The position numbers were made by a program, and so were the translations under genes. From Sphaerisporangium siamense (GTDB lineage: Bacteria; Actinomycetota; Actinomycetes; Streptosporangiales; Streptosporangiaceae): a DNA stretch of 64,000 nucleotides. Shown piece by piece: positions 44,791 to 54,683 of this stretch. Each line of letters begins with the position of its first letter. Positions within the stretch are counted from its first letter, which is position 1. The notes beneath the pieces are model-generated. The model had not been told where the DNA came from, did no database searches, and was given only the letters and a program-made list of their open reading frames with translations. The DNA lies in NCBI RefSeq assembly GCF_014205275.1, contig NZ_JACHND010000001.1, forward strand, positions 1,488,001 to 1,552,000, written 5' to 3'.

Positions 44791-45447
44791 GTGGCGATCG
44801 GCAGAGGCGGGGTCCTGGAACTGGCCGTGCTCGGCTCGCTTCACGAAACACCCTTGCATGGCTATGAGCTGCGCAAACGGCTCAACGCCCTGCTCGGCAT
44901 GTTCCGGGCGTTCTCCTACGGTTCTCTCTATCCGTGCCTGCGGCAGCTCCTGGCCGCGGGGCTGATCGCGGAGGAGCCGCCGGACGGACACGCCTCCGGC
45001 TCGGCGGCTCAGGCCACGCGGGAGACCACTCCTCCGCTCGCCGGCCGCCGGTCGAAGATCGTGTACAAGCTCACCGCCGAAGGCAAGGAGCGCCTGCAGG
45101 AGTTGCTCACCCAGGCGGGCCCCTCCTCCTGGGAGGACGAGAGCTTCGGTGTCCACTTCGCCTTCTTCCGCCACACCGAGGCGGAGGTACGGCTGCGCAT
45201 CCTCGAAGGGCGCAGGAGCCGCCTGGAGGAACGGTTGGAGGGGGTTCGCACGGCCCTGGCCCGCACGCGCGAGCGGCTCGACAGCTACACGCTGGAGCTG
45301 CAGCGCCACGGCCTGGAGTCCGTCGAACGCGAGGTCCGCTGGCTCAATGAGCTGATCGATACCGAACGGGCGCAGGCCGTCCGGGCGAAAGAGAACAGGG
45401 CACAGGCACCGGACGCCGGGCCCGTTCCCGATAAGACGAATGAGTAA
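44791..45447 (+). CDS. PadR family regulator
   Basis: 218 residues. PadR winged helix ([57 protein letters not shown]) plus a C-terminal coiled dimerization helix ([20 protein letters not shown]). It precedes ino1 by 13 bases as in mycobacteria (Rv0047c-Rv0046c), so it probably controls inositol synthesis and itself through the two upstream palindromes. Confidence 0.93.
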   Translation: MAIGRGGVLELAVLGSLHETPLHGYELRKRLNALLGMFRAFSYGSLYPCLRQLLAAGLIAEEPPDGHASGSAAQATRETTPPLAGRRSKIVYKLTAEGKERLQELLTQAGPSSWEDESFGVHFAFFRHTEAEVRLRILEGRRSRLEERLEGVRTALARTRERLDSYTLELQRHGLESVEREVRWLNELIDTERAQAVRAKENRAQAPDAGPVPDKTNE

Positions 45448-45460
45448 AGGAGCGAGTGCG

Positions 45461-46540
45461 ATGGGTTCCGTGCGCGTAGCCATCGTCGGTGTCGGTAACT
45501 GTGCCGCGGCGCTGGTGCAAGGGGTGCATTTCTATAGGGACGCCGATCCGGCCACCCGGGTACCGGGCCTGATGCACGTCCGGTTCGGCGACTACCACGT
45601 GGGCGACGTCGAGTTCGTCGCCGCGTTCGACGTCGACGCCAAGAAGGTCGGGCGCGACCTCTCCGAGGCCATCGTCGCCTCGGAGAACAACACGATCAAG
45701 ATTTGCGACGTGCCGCCCACGGGCGTCACCGTGCAGCGGGGCCCGACCTACGACGGGCTCGGGGAGTACTACCTCCAGATGATCGAGGAGTCCGACGAGT
45801 CGCCGGTCGACGTGGTCGCCGCGCTCAAGGAGTCCAAGGCCGACGTCCTGGTGTCCTACCTCCCCGTGGGCTCGGAGGAGGCCGACCGCTTCTACGCCCA
45901 GTGCGCCATCGACGCGGGCGTGGCCTTCGTCAACGCGCTTCCCGTCTTCATCGCCTCCGACCCGGTCTGGGCGCAGAAGTTCACCGACGCCGGGGTGCCC
46001 ATCGTCGGCGACGACATCAAGTCCCAGGTCGGCGCGACCATCACCCACCGGGTCATGGCCAAGCTCTTCGAGGACCGCGGGGTCGAGCTGCTGCGCACCT
46101 ACCAGCTCAACTTCGGCGGCAACATGGACTTCATGAACATGCTGGAGCGCCAGCGCCTCCAGTCCAAGAAGATCTCCAAGACGCAGTCCGTCACCTCGCA
46201 GATCCCGCACGAGATGGGCAAGGCCGACGTCCACATCGGCCCGTCCGACCACGTGCCGTGGCTGGACGACCGCAAGTGGGCCTACGTGCGCCTGGAGGGC
46301 AAGTCCTTCGGCGACACCCCGCTGAACCTGGAGTACAAGCTGGAGGTCTGGGACTCGCCGAACTCCGCGGGCGTCATCATCGACGCGATCCGGGCCGCGA
46401 AGATCGCCATGGACCGCGGCATCGGAGGCCCGATCCTCTCGGCGTCCTCCTACTTCATGAAGTCGCCGCCGGAGCAGTACTCCGACGACGAGGCCCGCGA
46501 CGCCGTGGAGAAGTTCATCCGCGGCGAGATCGAGCGCTGA
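45461..46540 (+). CDS. ino1: Inositol-3-phosphate synthase
   Basis: 359 residues. Converts glucose-6-phosphate to myo-inositol-phosphate, the start of phosphatidylinositol, mannosylated lipids and mycothiol. NAD motif [45 protein letters not shown] and [19 protein letters not shown] are diagnostic. GGAG lies 8 bases before ATG 45461. Inositol also leads to mycothiol, linking it to the thiol-redox genes further right. Confidence 0.97.
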   Translation: MGSVRVAIVGVGNCAAALVQGVHFYRDADPATRVPGLMHVRFGDYHVGDVEFVAAFDVDAKKVGRDLSEAIVASENNTIKICDVPPTGVTVQRGPTYDGLGEYYLQMIEESDESPVDVVAALKESKADVLVSYLPVGSEEADRFYAQCAIDAGVAFVNALPVFIASDPVWAQKFTDAGVPIVGDDIKSQVGATITHRVMAKLFEDRGVELLRTYQLNFGGNMDFMNMLERQRLQSKKISKTQSVTSQIPHEMGKADVHIGPSDHVPWLDDRKWAYVRLEGKSFGDTPLNLEYKLEVWDSPNSAGVIIDAIRAAKIAMDRGIGGPILSASSYFMKSPPEQYSDDEARDAVEKFIRGEIER

Positions 46541-46616
46541 CCGTCGCACCTGGCGCCTTCGCCGCCCTCACGCCGCCCGTGACCCGCGCGGCGTGACGCC
46601 CGGCCCCGCCGTCTCC

Positions 46617-46650
46617 GAAGCGCCCGGTTCCACGTGAAACCGGGCGCTTC
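46617..46650. terminator. ino1 terminator containing a parS-like site
   Basis: GAAGCGCCCGGTT and AACCGGGCGCTTC arms form a strong hairpin. The loop and inner arms contain GTTCCACGTGAAAC (46627-46640), one base from the ParB-binding consensus GTTTCACGTGAAAC. Either function, or both, is possible. Confidence 0.75.
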
Positions 46651-46674
46651 ACCATCTCCACCGCCGAACCGCTC

Positions 46675-47265
46675 CTAGCGCGCGACCCTCGCCGCGGGCG
46701 GAAGATCGGCCGGGTCGGCCTCCGGCCAGGTGGAAGGGTCCGGGCCGAGGGCGGCGAGCAGGGGGACCTGCTCCGCGCACCACGGCGAGATGGCCAGCAG
46801 CCCGCTCATGACGTCTTCGGCGAACTCTTTCCACGGCATCCAGCGGACGTCGCCGACCTCGTCCGGGTTGGGTCGTGGCGCCTCGGTGACCAGCGCCCGG
46901 TAGACAGGGCACATCTCGTGTTCGACCGTGCCGTCGTTCATCTCGGCGCGGTAGGCGAAGCCCGGCAGCACCAGCACGACGCTCGCCGCGGTGATCCCCA
47001 GCTCGTACGCCAGCCTGCGTGCCACGGCGTCCGCGGGCTTCTCCCCCGGCAGGGGATGGCCGCAGCAACTGTTGGTCCACACACCCGGCCAGGTGCGCTT
47101 GTGGGACGCCCGCCGGGTCAGCAGCACACGCCCCTCGCCGTCGAACACATAGCTGGAGAACGCCAGATGGAGCGGCGTGTCGGCCCCGTGCACGCTGCTC
47201 TTGGGCGCGGTGCCGATCGCCTCGCCCTCGGCGTCCACGAGGACGACATGTTCGTCATGGGTCAC
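46675..47265 (-). CDS. idi: Isopentenyl-diphosphate delta-isomerase (type I)
   Basis: 196 residues, Nudix fold. Interconverts IPP and DMAPP for isoprenoids. Motifs: [38 protein letters not shown] with the catalytic Cys in [17 protein letters not shown] with the catalytic Glu, and [13 protein letters not shown] 47265 has TAATCT about 7 bases upstream, no ribosome-binding site, a leaderless pattern. Confidence 0.95.
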   Translation of the reverse strand: MTHDEHVVLVDAEGEAIGTAPKSSVHGADTPLHLAFSSYVFDGEGRVLLTRRASHKRTWPGVWTNSCCGHPLPGEKPADAVARRLAYELGITAASVVLVLPGFAYRAEMNDGTVEHEMCPVYRALVTEAPRPNPDEVGDVRWMPWKEFAEDVMSGLLAISPWCAEQVPLLAALGPDPSTWPEADPADLPPAARVAR

Positions 47266-47576
47266 CTGATCGAGATTACGTGGTGACGACGGCCGGGCCT
47301 GCTCGGACGGCCCCCCGCCGCCCCCAAACGTCGCAGAAGCCTCCGTCACAGGCATGCAAAACCCATCCCCGACACCCCAAGCATCCACACCTCAGGGAAA
47401 CAGGAGGCCGTGACGGCCTTGGCCTGAGAACGAAGGCAGGGTCGTTCGATGCCGTCCCGACGAGGGGCGGGGCGGCATGCCCGGGCACTACAGCCGGTTC
47501 AGGGTCGTCTGTCCCTTAGGGGGATCGGGGATGTTCCCGATGTGGGCGCGGGGACGCGGCCACTAGGCTGACGCGC
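47266..47576. other. 311-bp divergent gap between idi and MFS gene
   Basis: No gene supported. Contains the leaderless-type -10 elements of both genes (TAATCT on minus near 47272; TAGGCT at 47564-47569 on plus) and a short GGCCGTGACGGCC repeat near 47407. Confidence 0.45.
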
Positions 47577-48872
47577 GTGTCATACGTCTCCGACCTCCGC
47601 GCCGTCCTTCGAGGCCGGGACTTCCGACGTCTCTTCGCCACGCGGCTGGTCTCCCAGTTCTCCGACGGCGTCTTCCAGTTCGCCGTGGCCGGCTACGCCT
47701 TCTTCACGCCCGAGAAGCAGACGACCGCCGCCGAGGCCGCGGTGGCGATGGCCGTCCTGTTCCTGCCCTATTCGATCCTCGGCCCGTTCGCCGGAGTGTT
47801 CATCGACCGCTGGTCGCGCCGCCAGATCCTCGTGATCGCGCCCATCGTCCGCGGCACGCTGCTGGTCGTGGCGGCCGTGCTCGTCGCGGCCCAGGCCCCC
47901 GACTGGTGCTTCTACGCGGCCGCGCTGGCGGTGCTGGGCGTCAACCGCTTCTTCCTCTCGGCGCTCAGCGCGTCCCTGCCGCACGTCGTGGACTCCGAGC
48001 GCCTGCTTCTCGCCAACGCCGTCACCCCGACCTCCGGCACGGTCGTCACCTTCATCGGCGCCGGAGCGGGTTACCTGCTGCGCCTGCTCTTCGGGTCCGG
48101 GCAGGGCGGGACGGCCCTGTTGCTGGTCAGCTCCGGGCTGATCTTCGGACTGAGCGCGTTCATCGCCGCGACCATGGCAAGGGCCCTGCTCGGGCCGTCG
48201 TACGACCCGAGCCTGCCGCAGGCGCGCGAGGCCCTGCGCAACGTGATCACCGGCCTCGTGGACGGCGTACGGCACATCGTCCACATGCGGGCGCCCGCCG
48301 CCGCGCTCGGCAGCATGGCGGCCCATCGGTTCTTCTACGGCATGACCTTCGTCATGACCGTGATGCTGTACCGCTTCTACTTCACCACCGACGCCGAGGC
48401 CGGCCTGAGCCACCTCACCGGAGTGCTCGCCACCTCGGGCATCGGCTTCTTCATGGCCGCCGTGATCACCCCGTGGGCCACCGAGCGCTTCCGCCCGGAG
48501 TCCTGGATCCCGATCATGCTGACCACGGCGGGCGTGCTCGGGCTGGTGCTGTGCCTGCCCTTCCGGCAGCTCGGCTTCCTCGTCGCGGGCTTCGTCCTGG
48601 GGGTGGCCGGCCAGAGCGTGAAGATCTGCACGGACACGATCGTGCAGAGGGACGTCGAGGACGCCTACCTCGGCCGGGTCTTCGCCATCTACGACATGCT
48701 CTTCAACGGCGTGTTCGTCATCGCCGCCGGCGTCGCGGCGCTGATGCTCCCGGCCAACGGCAAGTCCTACGCCGTCCTCGTGGTCGCCGCCGTCGGCTAC
48801 GTCCTCAGCGCCCTGGCCTACCGCCTGATCACCACCCCCAGATCCCGCACGGCCCAAGAAGTCGCCCAATAG
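47577..48872 (+). CDS. Major facilitator superfamily transporter
   Basis: 431 residues with 12 predicted membrane segments. MFS motif A-like loop GPFAGVFIDRWSRRQILVIA after the second segment, and a second copy-like stretch at mid-protein. Close to the macrolide/EntS-type exporters in layout; substrate unknown. GTG 47577 has TAGGCT 7 bases upstream and no ribosome-binding site. Confidence 0.88.
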   Translation: MSYVSDLRAVLRGRDFRRLFATRLVSQFSDGVFQFAVAGYAFFTPEKQTTAAEAAVAMAVLFLPYSILGPFAGVFIDRWSRRQILVIAPIVRGTLLVVAAVLVAAQAPDWCFYAAALAVLGVNRFFLSALSASLPHVVDSERLLLANAVTPTSGTVVTFIGAGAGYLLRLLFGSGQGGTALLLVSSGLIFGLSAFIAATMARALLGPSYDPSLPQAREALRNVITGLVDGVRHIVHMRAPAAALGSMAAHRFFYGMTFVMTVMLYRFYFTTDAEAGLSHLTGVLATSGIGFFMAAVITPWATERFRPESWIPIMLTTAGVLGLVLCLPFRQLGFLVAGFVLGVAGQSVKICTDTIVQRDVEDAYLGRVFAIYDMLFNGVFVIAAGVAALMLPANGKSYAVLVVAAVGYVLSALAYRLITTPRSRTAQEVAQ

Positions 48873-48909
48873 CCCCCACCGCCTCCGGCGGCCCCGTCGT
48901 GTGGGGCGA

Positions 48910-50214
48910 TCAGGCCGGGAGGGCGTGGGCGGCGGCGAGCATGGCCCGGGTGATTCTGGCCAGGTCGTCGGGGTGCGTGCTGTAGGGCGGCATCGTATAT
49001 ATGAGGTGTCCGAAGGGGCGGAGCCAGACGCCGTGCTCCATGACGATGTCCTGGACCTTGGGCACGTCGACGGGAGCCCGGGTCTCGATGACGCCGATCG
49101 CGCCGAGCACCCGGACGTCCTTCACGCCGGGAGCGCGGGCCGCCTCGGCGAGCCCCTCGGCCAGGCCGTCCTCGATACGGCCCACCTCGTGCCGCCAGGG
49201 CCGTTCGCCGAGCAGCGTCAGTGAGGCCTCGGCCACCGCGGCGGCCAGCGGGTTCCCCATGAACGTGGGGCCGTGCATCAGCACCCCCACGCGCTCGGCG
49301 ACCCCGGCCGTGCACAACGTGGCCGCCATCGTCAGATAGCCGCCGGTGAGCGCCTTGCCCACGCACATGATGTCGGGGGTGACGCCCGCGTGGTCGCAGC
49401 CGAACAGCTCGCCCGTGCGGCCGAAGCCGGTGGCGATCTCGTCGGCGATCAGCAGCAGGCCGTGCGCGTCGGCCAGCTCGCGCAGCCGCCTCAGATAGGC
49501 CGGGTGGTAGAAGCGCATGCCCCCGGCCCCCTGGACGACGGGCTCGACGATCACGGCGGCCAGCTCGCCGGCGTGCCGCGCCACCAGCTCGTCCAGATGG
49601 CGCAGGTACGCCTCGTCGACCGGCCAGGCGTCGGTGCCGGCCCCTTCGCCGGGGACCCGGCCCGCCGGGAAGCCGAGGGGACGGCCGTAGCCTGCCGGGG
49701 GGCGGTCGGCGAAGACGTGCTCGGGCAGCACGCCGGTGAACATGTGGTGCATGCCGTTGACCGGGTCGCACACGGCCATGGCGCCGAAGGTGTCGCCGTG
49801 GTAGCCGCCCCGGACGGTGAGCAGGCGGCTCCTGCCCGTGGCCTGGATGGCCATCTTTATCGCGACCTCGACCGCCACCGAGCCGGAGTCGGCGAGGAAG
49901 ACGCGCTCCATGCCGGTCATGGCGGCCAGGCGGCGCGCGACCCGCACGGCCGGCTCGTGGGTGAGGCCGCCGAACATGACGTGGGCCATGGTCGCGACCT
50001 GGTCGCGGACGGCGGCGTTCAGGCGCGGGTGGTTGTGGCCGTGAATGGCCGCCCACCAGGACGACATGCCGTCGATCACCTCACGGCCGTCCGACAGCCG
50101 CAGCCGCACCCCCTCGGCCCCGGCCACCGGATGGGCGGGCGTGGCCGGGGAGGCGGGGGCGTAGGGATGCCACAGGTGCCTGCGGTCGAGCTCACGTATC
50201 GTTTCGGCGTCCAC
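48910..50214 (-). CDS. bioA: Adenosylmethionine-8-amino-7-oxononanoate aminotransferase
   Basis: 434 residues. PLP enzyme of biotin synthesis using S-adenosylmethionine as amino donor. [10 protein letters not shown] start, [62 protein letters not shown] and the PLP lysine in [12 protein letters not shown] are diagnostic. No other biotin gene is adjacent. GTG 50214 with TATGGT 7 bases upstream fits leaderless initiation; ATG 50226 is an alternative. Confidence 0.94.
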   Translation of the reverse strand: MDAETIRELDRRHLWHPYAPASPATPAHPVAGAEGVRLRLSDGREVIDGMSSWWAAIHGHNHPRLNAAVRDQVATMAHVMFGGLTHEPAVRVARRLAAMTGMERVFLADSGSVAVEVAIKMAIQATGRSRLLTVRGGYHGDTFGAMAVCDPVNGMHHMFTGVLPEHVFADRPPAGYGRPLGFPAGRVPGEGAGTDAWPVDEAYLRHLDELVARHAGELAAVIVEPVVQGAGGMRFYHPAYLRRLRELADAHGLLLIADEIATGFGRTGELFGCDHAGVTPDIMCVGKALTGGYLTMAATLCTAGVAERVGVLMHGPTFMGNPLAAAVAEASLTLLGERPWRHEVGRIEDGLAEGLAEAARAPGVKDVRVLGAIGVIETRAPVDVPKVQDIVMEHGVWLRPFGHLIYTMPPYSTHPDDLARITRAMLAAAHALPA

Positions 50215-50238
50215 GCGGGAAACCATAGCCGGGGAGGC

Positions 50239-50258
50239 CGAGGCCGTTCCCGGCCTCG
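50239..50258 (-). terminator. Hairpin after cca
   Basis: CGAGGCCG-TTCC-CGGCCTCG, 8-bp arms with a four-base loop, about 36 bases past the cca stop. Confidence 0.55.
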
Positions 50259-50294
50259 CCCGCGCCTGTGGAAAACCGCCGGCCCGGCGCGGTG

Positions 50295-51731
50295 TCAGCC
50301 GGTCAGTCCCTGCTCGCGCGCCCATTCCAGCAGGGCCTCGCGGGCGGCGTCCTTGCCGAGCACGCCCTTGTCCAGCCGCAGGTCCAGCAGGAACTTCCAC
50401 GCCTTGCCGACGACGGGGCCGGGACCGATGCCGAGAGCCTCCTGGATCTCGTTGCCGTCGAGCTCCGGCCGCATCTTGGCCAGTTCCTCCTCGTCGGCGA
50501 GCCGGGCGATGCGCCGCTCCAGCTCGTCGTAGGTGCGCGAGAGGGCCTGGGCCTTGCGCCGGTTCCTGGTGGTGCAGTCGGCGCGGGTCAGCTTGTGCAG
50601 GCGGTCGAGCAGGTGGCCGCCGTCGCGGACGTACCGGCGCACGGCCGAGTCGGTCCACTCGCCGGTGCCGTAGCCGTGGAAGCGCAGGTGCAGCTCGACG
50701 AGGCGGGCGACGTCGGCCACGACGTCCTTGGGGAAGCGCAGCTCGGTCAGCCGCTTCTTGGCCATCTGGGCCCCCACCACCTCGTGGTGGTGGAAGGAGA
50801 CCCGGCCCGCCTCCTCGTAGCGGCGCGTCTTGGGCTTGCCGATGTCGTGCAGGAGCGCCGCCCAGCGCAGCACGCGGTCGGGTCCGGCGGCCTCCTGGGC
50901 GATGGCCTGCTCAAGGACGATCAGCGAGTGCTCGTAGACGTCCTTGTGCCGGTGGTGCTCGTCGATCTCCAGCCGGAGCTTGGGCAGCTCGGGCAGAACG
51001 TGAGCGGCGAGGCCGGTGTCGACGAGCAGGCCGAGGCCCTCGCGCGGCCCGGCGCCGCAGATCAGCTTGTCCAGCTCGTCGCGGATGCGTTCCGCGGAGA
51101 CGATCTCGATGCGCCCCGCCATCGCCGTCATGGCGGCGACCGCGGCGGGGTCGACGGTGAAGCCGAGCTGGGAGGCGAAGCGCGCCGCGCGGAGCATGCG
51201 CAGAGGATCGTCGTCGAACGACTGCTCGGGGGTGCCGGGCGTGCGCAGCACCTTGGCCCCGAGGTCGGCCAGGCCGCCGTGCGGGTCGACGAACTCGTGG
51301 CCGGGGAGGCGCACGGCCATCGCGTTGACGGCGAAGTCGCGGCGCGCGAGGTCGGATTCCAGGGTGTCCCCGTAGGCGACCTCGGGCTTCCTGGACTTGG
51401 CGTCGTACGCCTCGCTGCGGTAGGTGGTGATCTCCAGCAGCCAGCCGCCCTTGCGCACGCCGACGGTGCCGAAGTCGATGCCGATGGTCCAGATCGAGTC
51501 GGCCCAGTCGCCGACGATCTCCAGCACTCTCTCGGGACGCGCGTCGGTGGTCAGGTCGAGGTCGTTGCCGATGCGGCCGAGGAAGACGTCACGGACCGAC
51601 CCGCCGACCACGGCGAGCTCGTGCCCGTGCCCGGCGAACAACGCGCCGAGCTCATCGGCGATCGGGGCGATCCGCCGGAACAGGTCGATCACGGCTCTCT
51701 GCTGACTAACGCTCAGATTTGAGACGGACAA
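50295..51731 (-). CDS. cca: CCA tRNA nucleotidyltransferase
   Basis: 478 residues. Adds or repairs the 3' CCA of tRNAs, which the two tRNA-Ser genes here do not encode. Nucleotidyltransferase motif [20 protein letters not shown] with DLD metal ligands, [33 protein letters not shown] and a C-terminal HD domain ([12 protein letters not shown]). The start is taken as TTG 51731 (then [12 protein letters not shown]); a GTG 14 codons in (VIDLF) is less likely. Mycobacterial Rv3907c (PcnA) is the positional equivalent. Confidence 0.94.
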   Translation of the reverse strand: MSVSNLSVSQQRAVIDLFRRIAPIADELGALFAGHGHELAVVGGSVRDVFLGRIGNDLDLTTDARPERVLEIVGDWADSIWTIGIDFGTVGVRKGGWLLEITTYRSEAYDAKSRKPEVAYGDTLESDLARRDFAVNAMAVRLPGHEFVDPHGGLADLGAKVLRTPGTPEQSFDDDPLRMLRAARFASQLGFTVDPAAVAAMTAMAGRIEIVSAERIRDELDKLICGAGPREGLGLLVDTGLAAHVLPELPKLRLEIDEHHRHKDVYEHSLIVLEQAIAQEAAGPDRVLRWAALLHDIGKPKTRRYEEAGRVSFHHHEVVGAQMAKKRLTELRFPKDVVADVARLVELHLRFHGYGTGEWTDSAVRRYVRDGGHLLDRLHKLTRADCTTRNRRKAQALSRTYDELERRIARLADEEELAKMRPELDGNEIQEALGIGPGPVVGKAWKFLLDLRLDKGVLGKDAAREALLEWAREQGLTG

Positions 51732-51874
51732 GCTGGGTAGGTCCTTCGGTCACGAAACAGAATCTCCGCGCTGGCCCTGGTGTGACCCGCCCGGGACGAA
51801 AACCAAGCGATCACCAGGTGACGGTCGGTCGCAGATCTGTCGGGGGCACCCGGACATGACAAGGAGCACGAGAG

Positions 51875-52453
51875 ATGAAAGACGCCCTCGCGATCCACCG
51901 CTGGCTCCTGTCCCACCAGATCCACCATGAGATCGTACGGCTTCCGCGCGCGTTGACGTGCGTCGACGATCTCCCTCACATCCTCCAGGTGGACCCTTCC
52001 GCGTGCGTCCGGGTCACGGTCTTCGAGGTCACGACCCGCAGTTCCCGCGCGCCGGTCGCCGTGGTGACCACGGTCGCCCGCCCGCCGCGGCCGGGCGCCG
52101 TGGGCGCGGTCCTCGGCGCCAGAAGGGTACGTCCCGCGTCCGCGTTCCTGGTCAATTCGGCCACCGACTACGCGGCCACATCGGTGTCGCCCCTTCTCCT
52201 TCCCGAAGATTTGACCGTGCTGATCGACGAGTGCCTGACCGAGCCGGAGACGCCGGACCGGCTCGTCTACACGGCCACCGGCGAGCGGCGTACGGCGCTG
52301 CGCCTGCGCGTCCTGGACCTGCTCGGACTCATGCGCGGCAGGTACGCCGACCTCCAGGGCTCCCGCCACCGGACGGTGCGGGTGCCCGGGGCCCGCGAGC
52401 CCCGCCCGGCGATGGGGTCGCCGCGGCACGACTCGCCGCCCGCTCTGCTTTAG
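51875..52453 (+). CDS. YbaK/EbsC-like aminoacyl-tRNA deacylase domain protein
   Basis: 192 residues. The body HQIHHEIVRLPRALTCVDDL, VLGARRVRPASAFLVNSATD and LLPEDLTVLIDECL resemble YbaK/ProX editing proteins that hydrolyse misacylated tRNA, but the conserved catalytic Lys of YbaK is not evident, so it may be inactive or divergent. AAGGAG and GAGAG precede ATG 51875. In streptomycetes and mycobacteria this position beside cca is taken by a NUDIX gene, which is absent here. Confidence 0.65.
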   Translation: MKDALAIHRWLLSHQIHHEIVRLPRALTCVDDLPHILQVDPSACVRVTVFEVTTRSSRAPVAVVTTVARPPRPGAVGAVLGARRVRPASAFLVNSATDYAATSVSPLLLPEDLTVLIDECLTEPETPDRLVYTATGERRTALRLRVLDLLGLMRGRYADLQGSRHRTVRVPGAREPRPAMGSPRHDSPPALL

Positions 52454-52499
52454 GCCATACCATTCAGGGCGTGCGCCGAACTCCACCCCTGGCCGGCAC

Positions 52500-54683
52500 G
52501 TGACTCGCGGAGCCGCCCTGATCTCCGTCCTGACCGCCGCCTTCCTCCTCGTCCCGGCGGCGGTCGCCGGTGCCGCGCGCACGACGGGGCCACGGGCCGA
52601 GCCGGCGGCGGTCGCCGCCAAGGGCCGTCAGGACGCGCAGATCGTGGTGAGCTCCATCACCCCGCAGGTTCCGCGTGACCCGTCCACCCCGGTGAAGATC
52701 TCCGGCACCGTGACGAACACGAGCGCCGCGCCGATGTCGTGGGTCTCCATCCACCTGCGGTTCTCGCGCCAGCCCTTCGCCGACCGGGCGTCGATGCAGG
52801 CGTTCGCCGACGGCGGGCAGATCCTCGACTCGATCCGGCGCAGCGTGCCGGTGAGCCAGCTCCCGGCCTCGGGCAAGACGCCGTGGGAGTTCACCGTCAC
52901 CCCGGCCGAGCTGCAGATGTTCCGCTTCGGCGTCTACCCGATCACGATCGTGCTGGCGAACGGCGCCGGCCAGCAGATCGCCGCGCAGCGCGGCTTCCTG
53001 CCGTACGCGCCGGGCGACCAGAACGTCGTCCGCACCAAGATCTCCTGGGCGCTGCCCCTGGTCGACCAGCCCCACCGCGGCGACGACGCGACCTTCGTGG
53101 ACGAGGGCCTGAAGCAGTCGCTCGCCGACAACGGCAGGCTCGGCAAGATCCTCAAGATCGCCGAGACGCCGGCCAAGGGGGTCACCTGGTTCGTCGACCC
53201 CGCCCTGCTCGACGACGCCCGCGCCATGTCGCAGGGCTACTCCCTGATGGACCCCAAGGCCACGGCCAAGTCCCTGACCGAGGGCGCGGGCACGTCCAAG
53301 AAGCCGGCCGACCAGAACGCGGCGCAGTGGCTGCGGCGGCTCCGCACGGCCCTGACCGACGTCCCCGTCTCGGCCACCCCGTACGCCGACCCCGACGTGG
53401 CGGCCGTCAGCCACCAGGGCCTCGACTCGATCACGCGCACGGCCCTGGACACGGGCACCGCCGTCGCCACCGAACTGCTCGGCAAGGACGTCACCACCGA
53501 CGTGAACTGGCCGGTCGGCGGCGTGATCGACCACGACGGCCTGGACGCCCTGTCGGTCGGCGACGTCCGCACCGTCCTGCTGTCGTCGGCGGCGCTCCCG
53601 CCGAACCCGCCCATCGCCCACACCCCCGACGCGGCGGCCGGTCTGGAGACCGTGGACGGCACGGTCGGCGTGGTCATGGCCGACGACGTGCTGAGCCGGC
53701 TCCTCACGGCCGACCCCGCCGGCGCCGGCGGGCCCGCGCTGCTCACCCAGCGCTTCCTCGCCGAGACCGTCATGATCGGCGCCGAGCGGCCGCAGGAGGC
53801 CCGCACGGTCGTCGCCGCACCGCCCCGGCGCTGGAACCCCGACCCCGCCCTGGTCACGAGCCTGCTCAAGGCCGTCGGGTCCGCCCCGTGGCTGAAGCCG
53901 GTCACGCTCGACTCGATCAAGCCGGGCAAGGTCGAGCTCCCCCGCGGCGATCTGGCCTACACCGACAAGGACAAGCAGGCCGAACTCGGCAAGTCCTACC
54001 TCTCCGGCGTCAGGAAGCTGAGCAGGCGCGCCGACCTGACGGCCGTCGTCACCGGCGACCGGCGGCGGGTCTTCGACACGGCGCTGCTGCGGCTCGCCTC
54101 GGCGGCCTGGCGCGGCCACACCGGCGCGGCCGCGCCGCTGGTCAAGCAGGTCGACGCGGCGGTGACCACGCGCACCAACGCCATCTCGGTGACCACCGGC
54201 GAGCAGGAACGCATGCTGGCGGGCAAGAACGGCGTCGTGCCGATCAGCATCCGCAACGACCTCCCGGACCAGGAGGTCACCGTCGGCGTCAAGATCACCT
54301 CGGGCGACCGCAAGCTGCTCGCCATCGGCTCCTACGAGTCCCCGGTGACGATCAGCCCCGGCAAGACCCGCCCCATCGACATCCCGCTGATCGCCAACGG
54401 CGGCGGCCAGGCGACCATCAAGGTCCAGCTCACCAGCGAGAACGGCGTGCGTTACGGCGCGCCCGTCGAGGTCACCGTGCGCACCACCGGCTACACCGGC
54501 ATCGCCCTGGTGATCGTCGGCGCCGCCCTGGCCGTCATGCTGGCCGCCGTCACGTTGCGCTTCGTGCGCCGGCGGCAGGCCAGGCGCCCGTCCAACCGGC
54601 GCAGGGGCGGGGGCCCGCCGCCCCCGGCCGTCCCGGAACCCGTCCGGCCAGAAGCCGTCCAGCACCGAGAGGGGCCCGCATGA
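52500..54683 (+). CDS. DUF6049 family exported membrane protein (Rv3909-like)
   Basis: 727 residues. Signal peptide at 1-26 (VLTAAFLLVPAAVAGAA), a long extracytoplasmic region with beta-rich segments (STPVKISGTVTNTSAAPMSW; GVVPISIRNDLPDQEVTVGV) and one C-terminal membrane helix (about 662-685) with a basic tail. Always precedes murJ in actinobacteria; presumed partner in cell-envelope assembly. GTG 52500; stop overlaps murJ (ATGA), so translation is coupled. Confidence 0.92.
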   Translation: MTRGAALISVLTAAFLLVPAAVAGAARTTGPRAEPAAVAAKGRQDAQIVVSSITPQVPRDPSTPVKISGTVTNTSAAPMSWVSIHLRFSRQPFADRASMQAFADGGQILDSIRRSVPVSQLPASGKTPWEFTVTPAELQMFRFGVYPITIVLANGAGQQIAAQRGFLPYAPGDQNVVRTKISWALPLVDQPHRGDDATFVDEGLKQSLADNGRLGKILKIAETPAKGVTWFVDPALLDDARAMSQGYSLMDPKATAKSLTEGAGTSKKPADQNAAQWLRRLRTALTDVPVSATPYADPDVAAVSHQGLDSITRTALDTGTAVATELLGKDVTTDVNWPVGGVIDHDGLDALSVGDVRTVLLSSAALPPNPPIAHTPDAAAGLETVDGTVGVVMADDVLSRLLTADPAGAGGPALLTQRFLAETVMIGAERPQEARTVVAAPPRRWNPDPALVTSLLKAVGSAPWLKPVTLDSIKPGKVELPRGDLAYTDKDKQAELGKSYLSGVRKLSRRADLTAVVTGDRRRVFDTALLRLASAAWRGHTGAAAPLVKQVDAAVTTRTNAISVTTGEQERMLAGKNGVVPISIRNDLPDQEVTVGVKITSGDRKLLAIGSYESPVTISPGKTRPIDIPLIANGGGQATIKVQLTSENGVRYGAPVEVTVRTTGYTGIALVIVGAALAVMLAAVTLRFVRRRQARRPSNRRRGGGPPPPAVPEPVRPEAVQHREGPA

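Noticed and set aside
52464-54665. Long antisense open frame of 733 codons over the DUF6049 gene
   Set aside because: It mirrors a real gene, has low-complexity Gly/Ala/Arg-rich composition and no family signal; GC-rich DNA commonly opens such frames.
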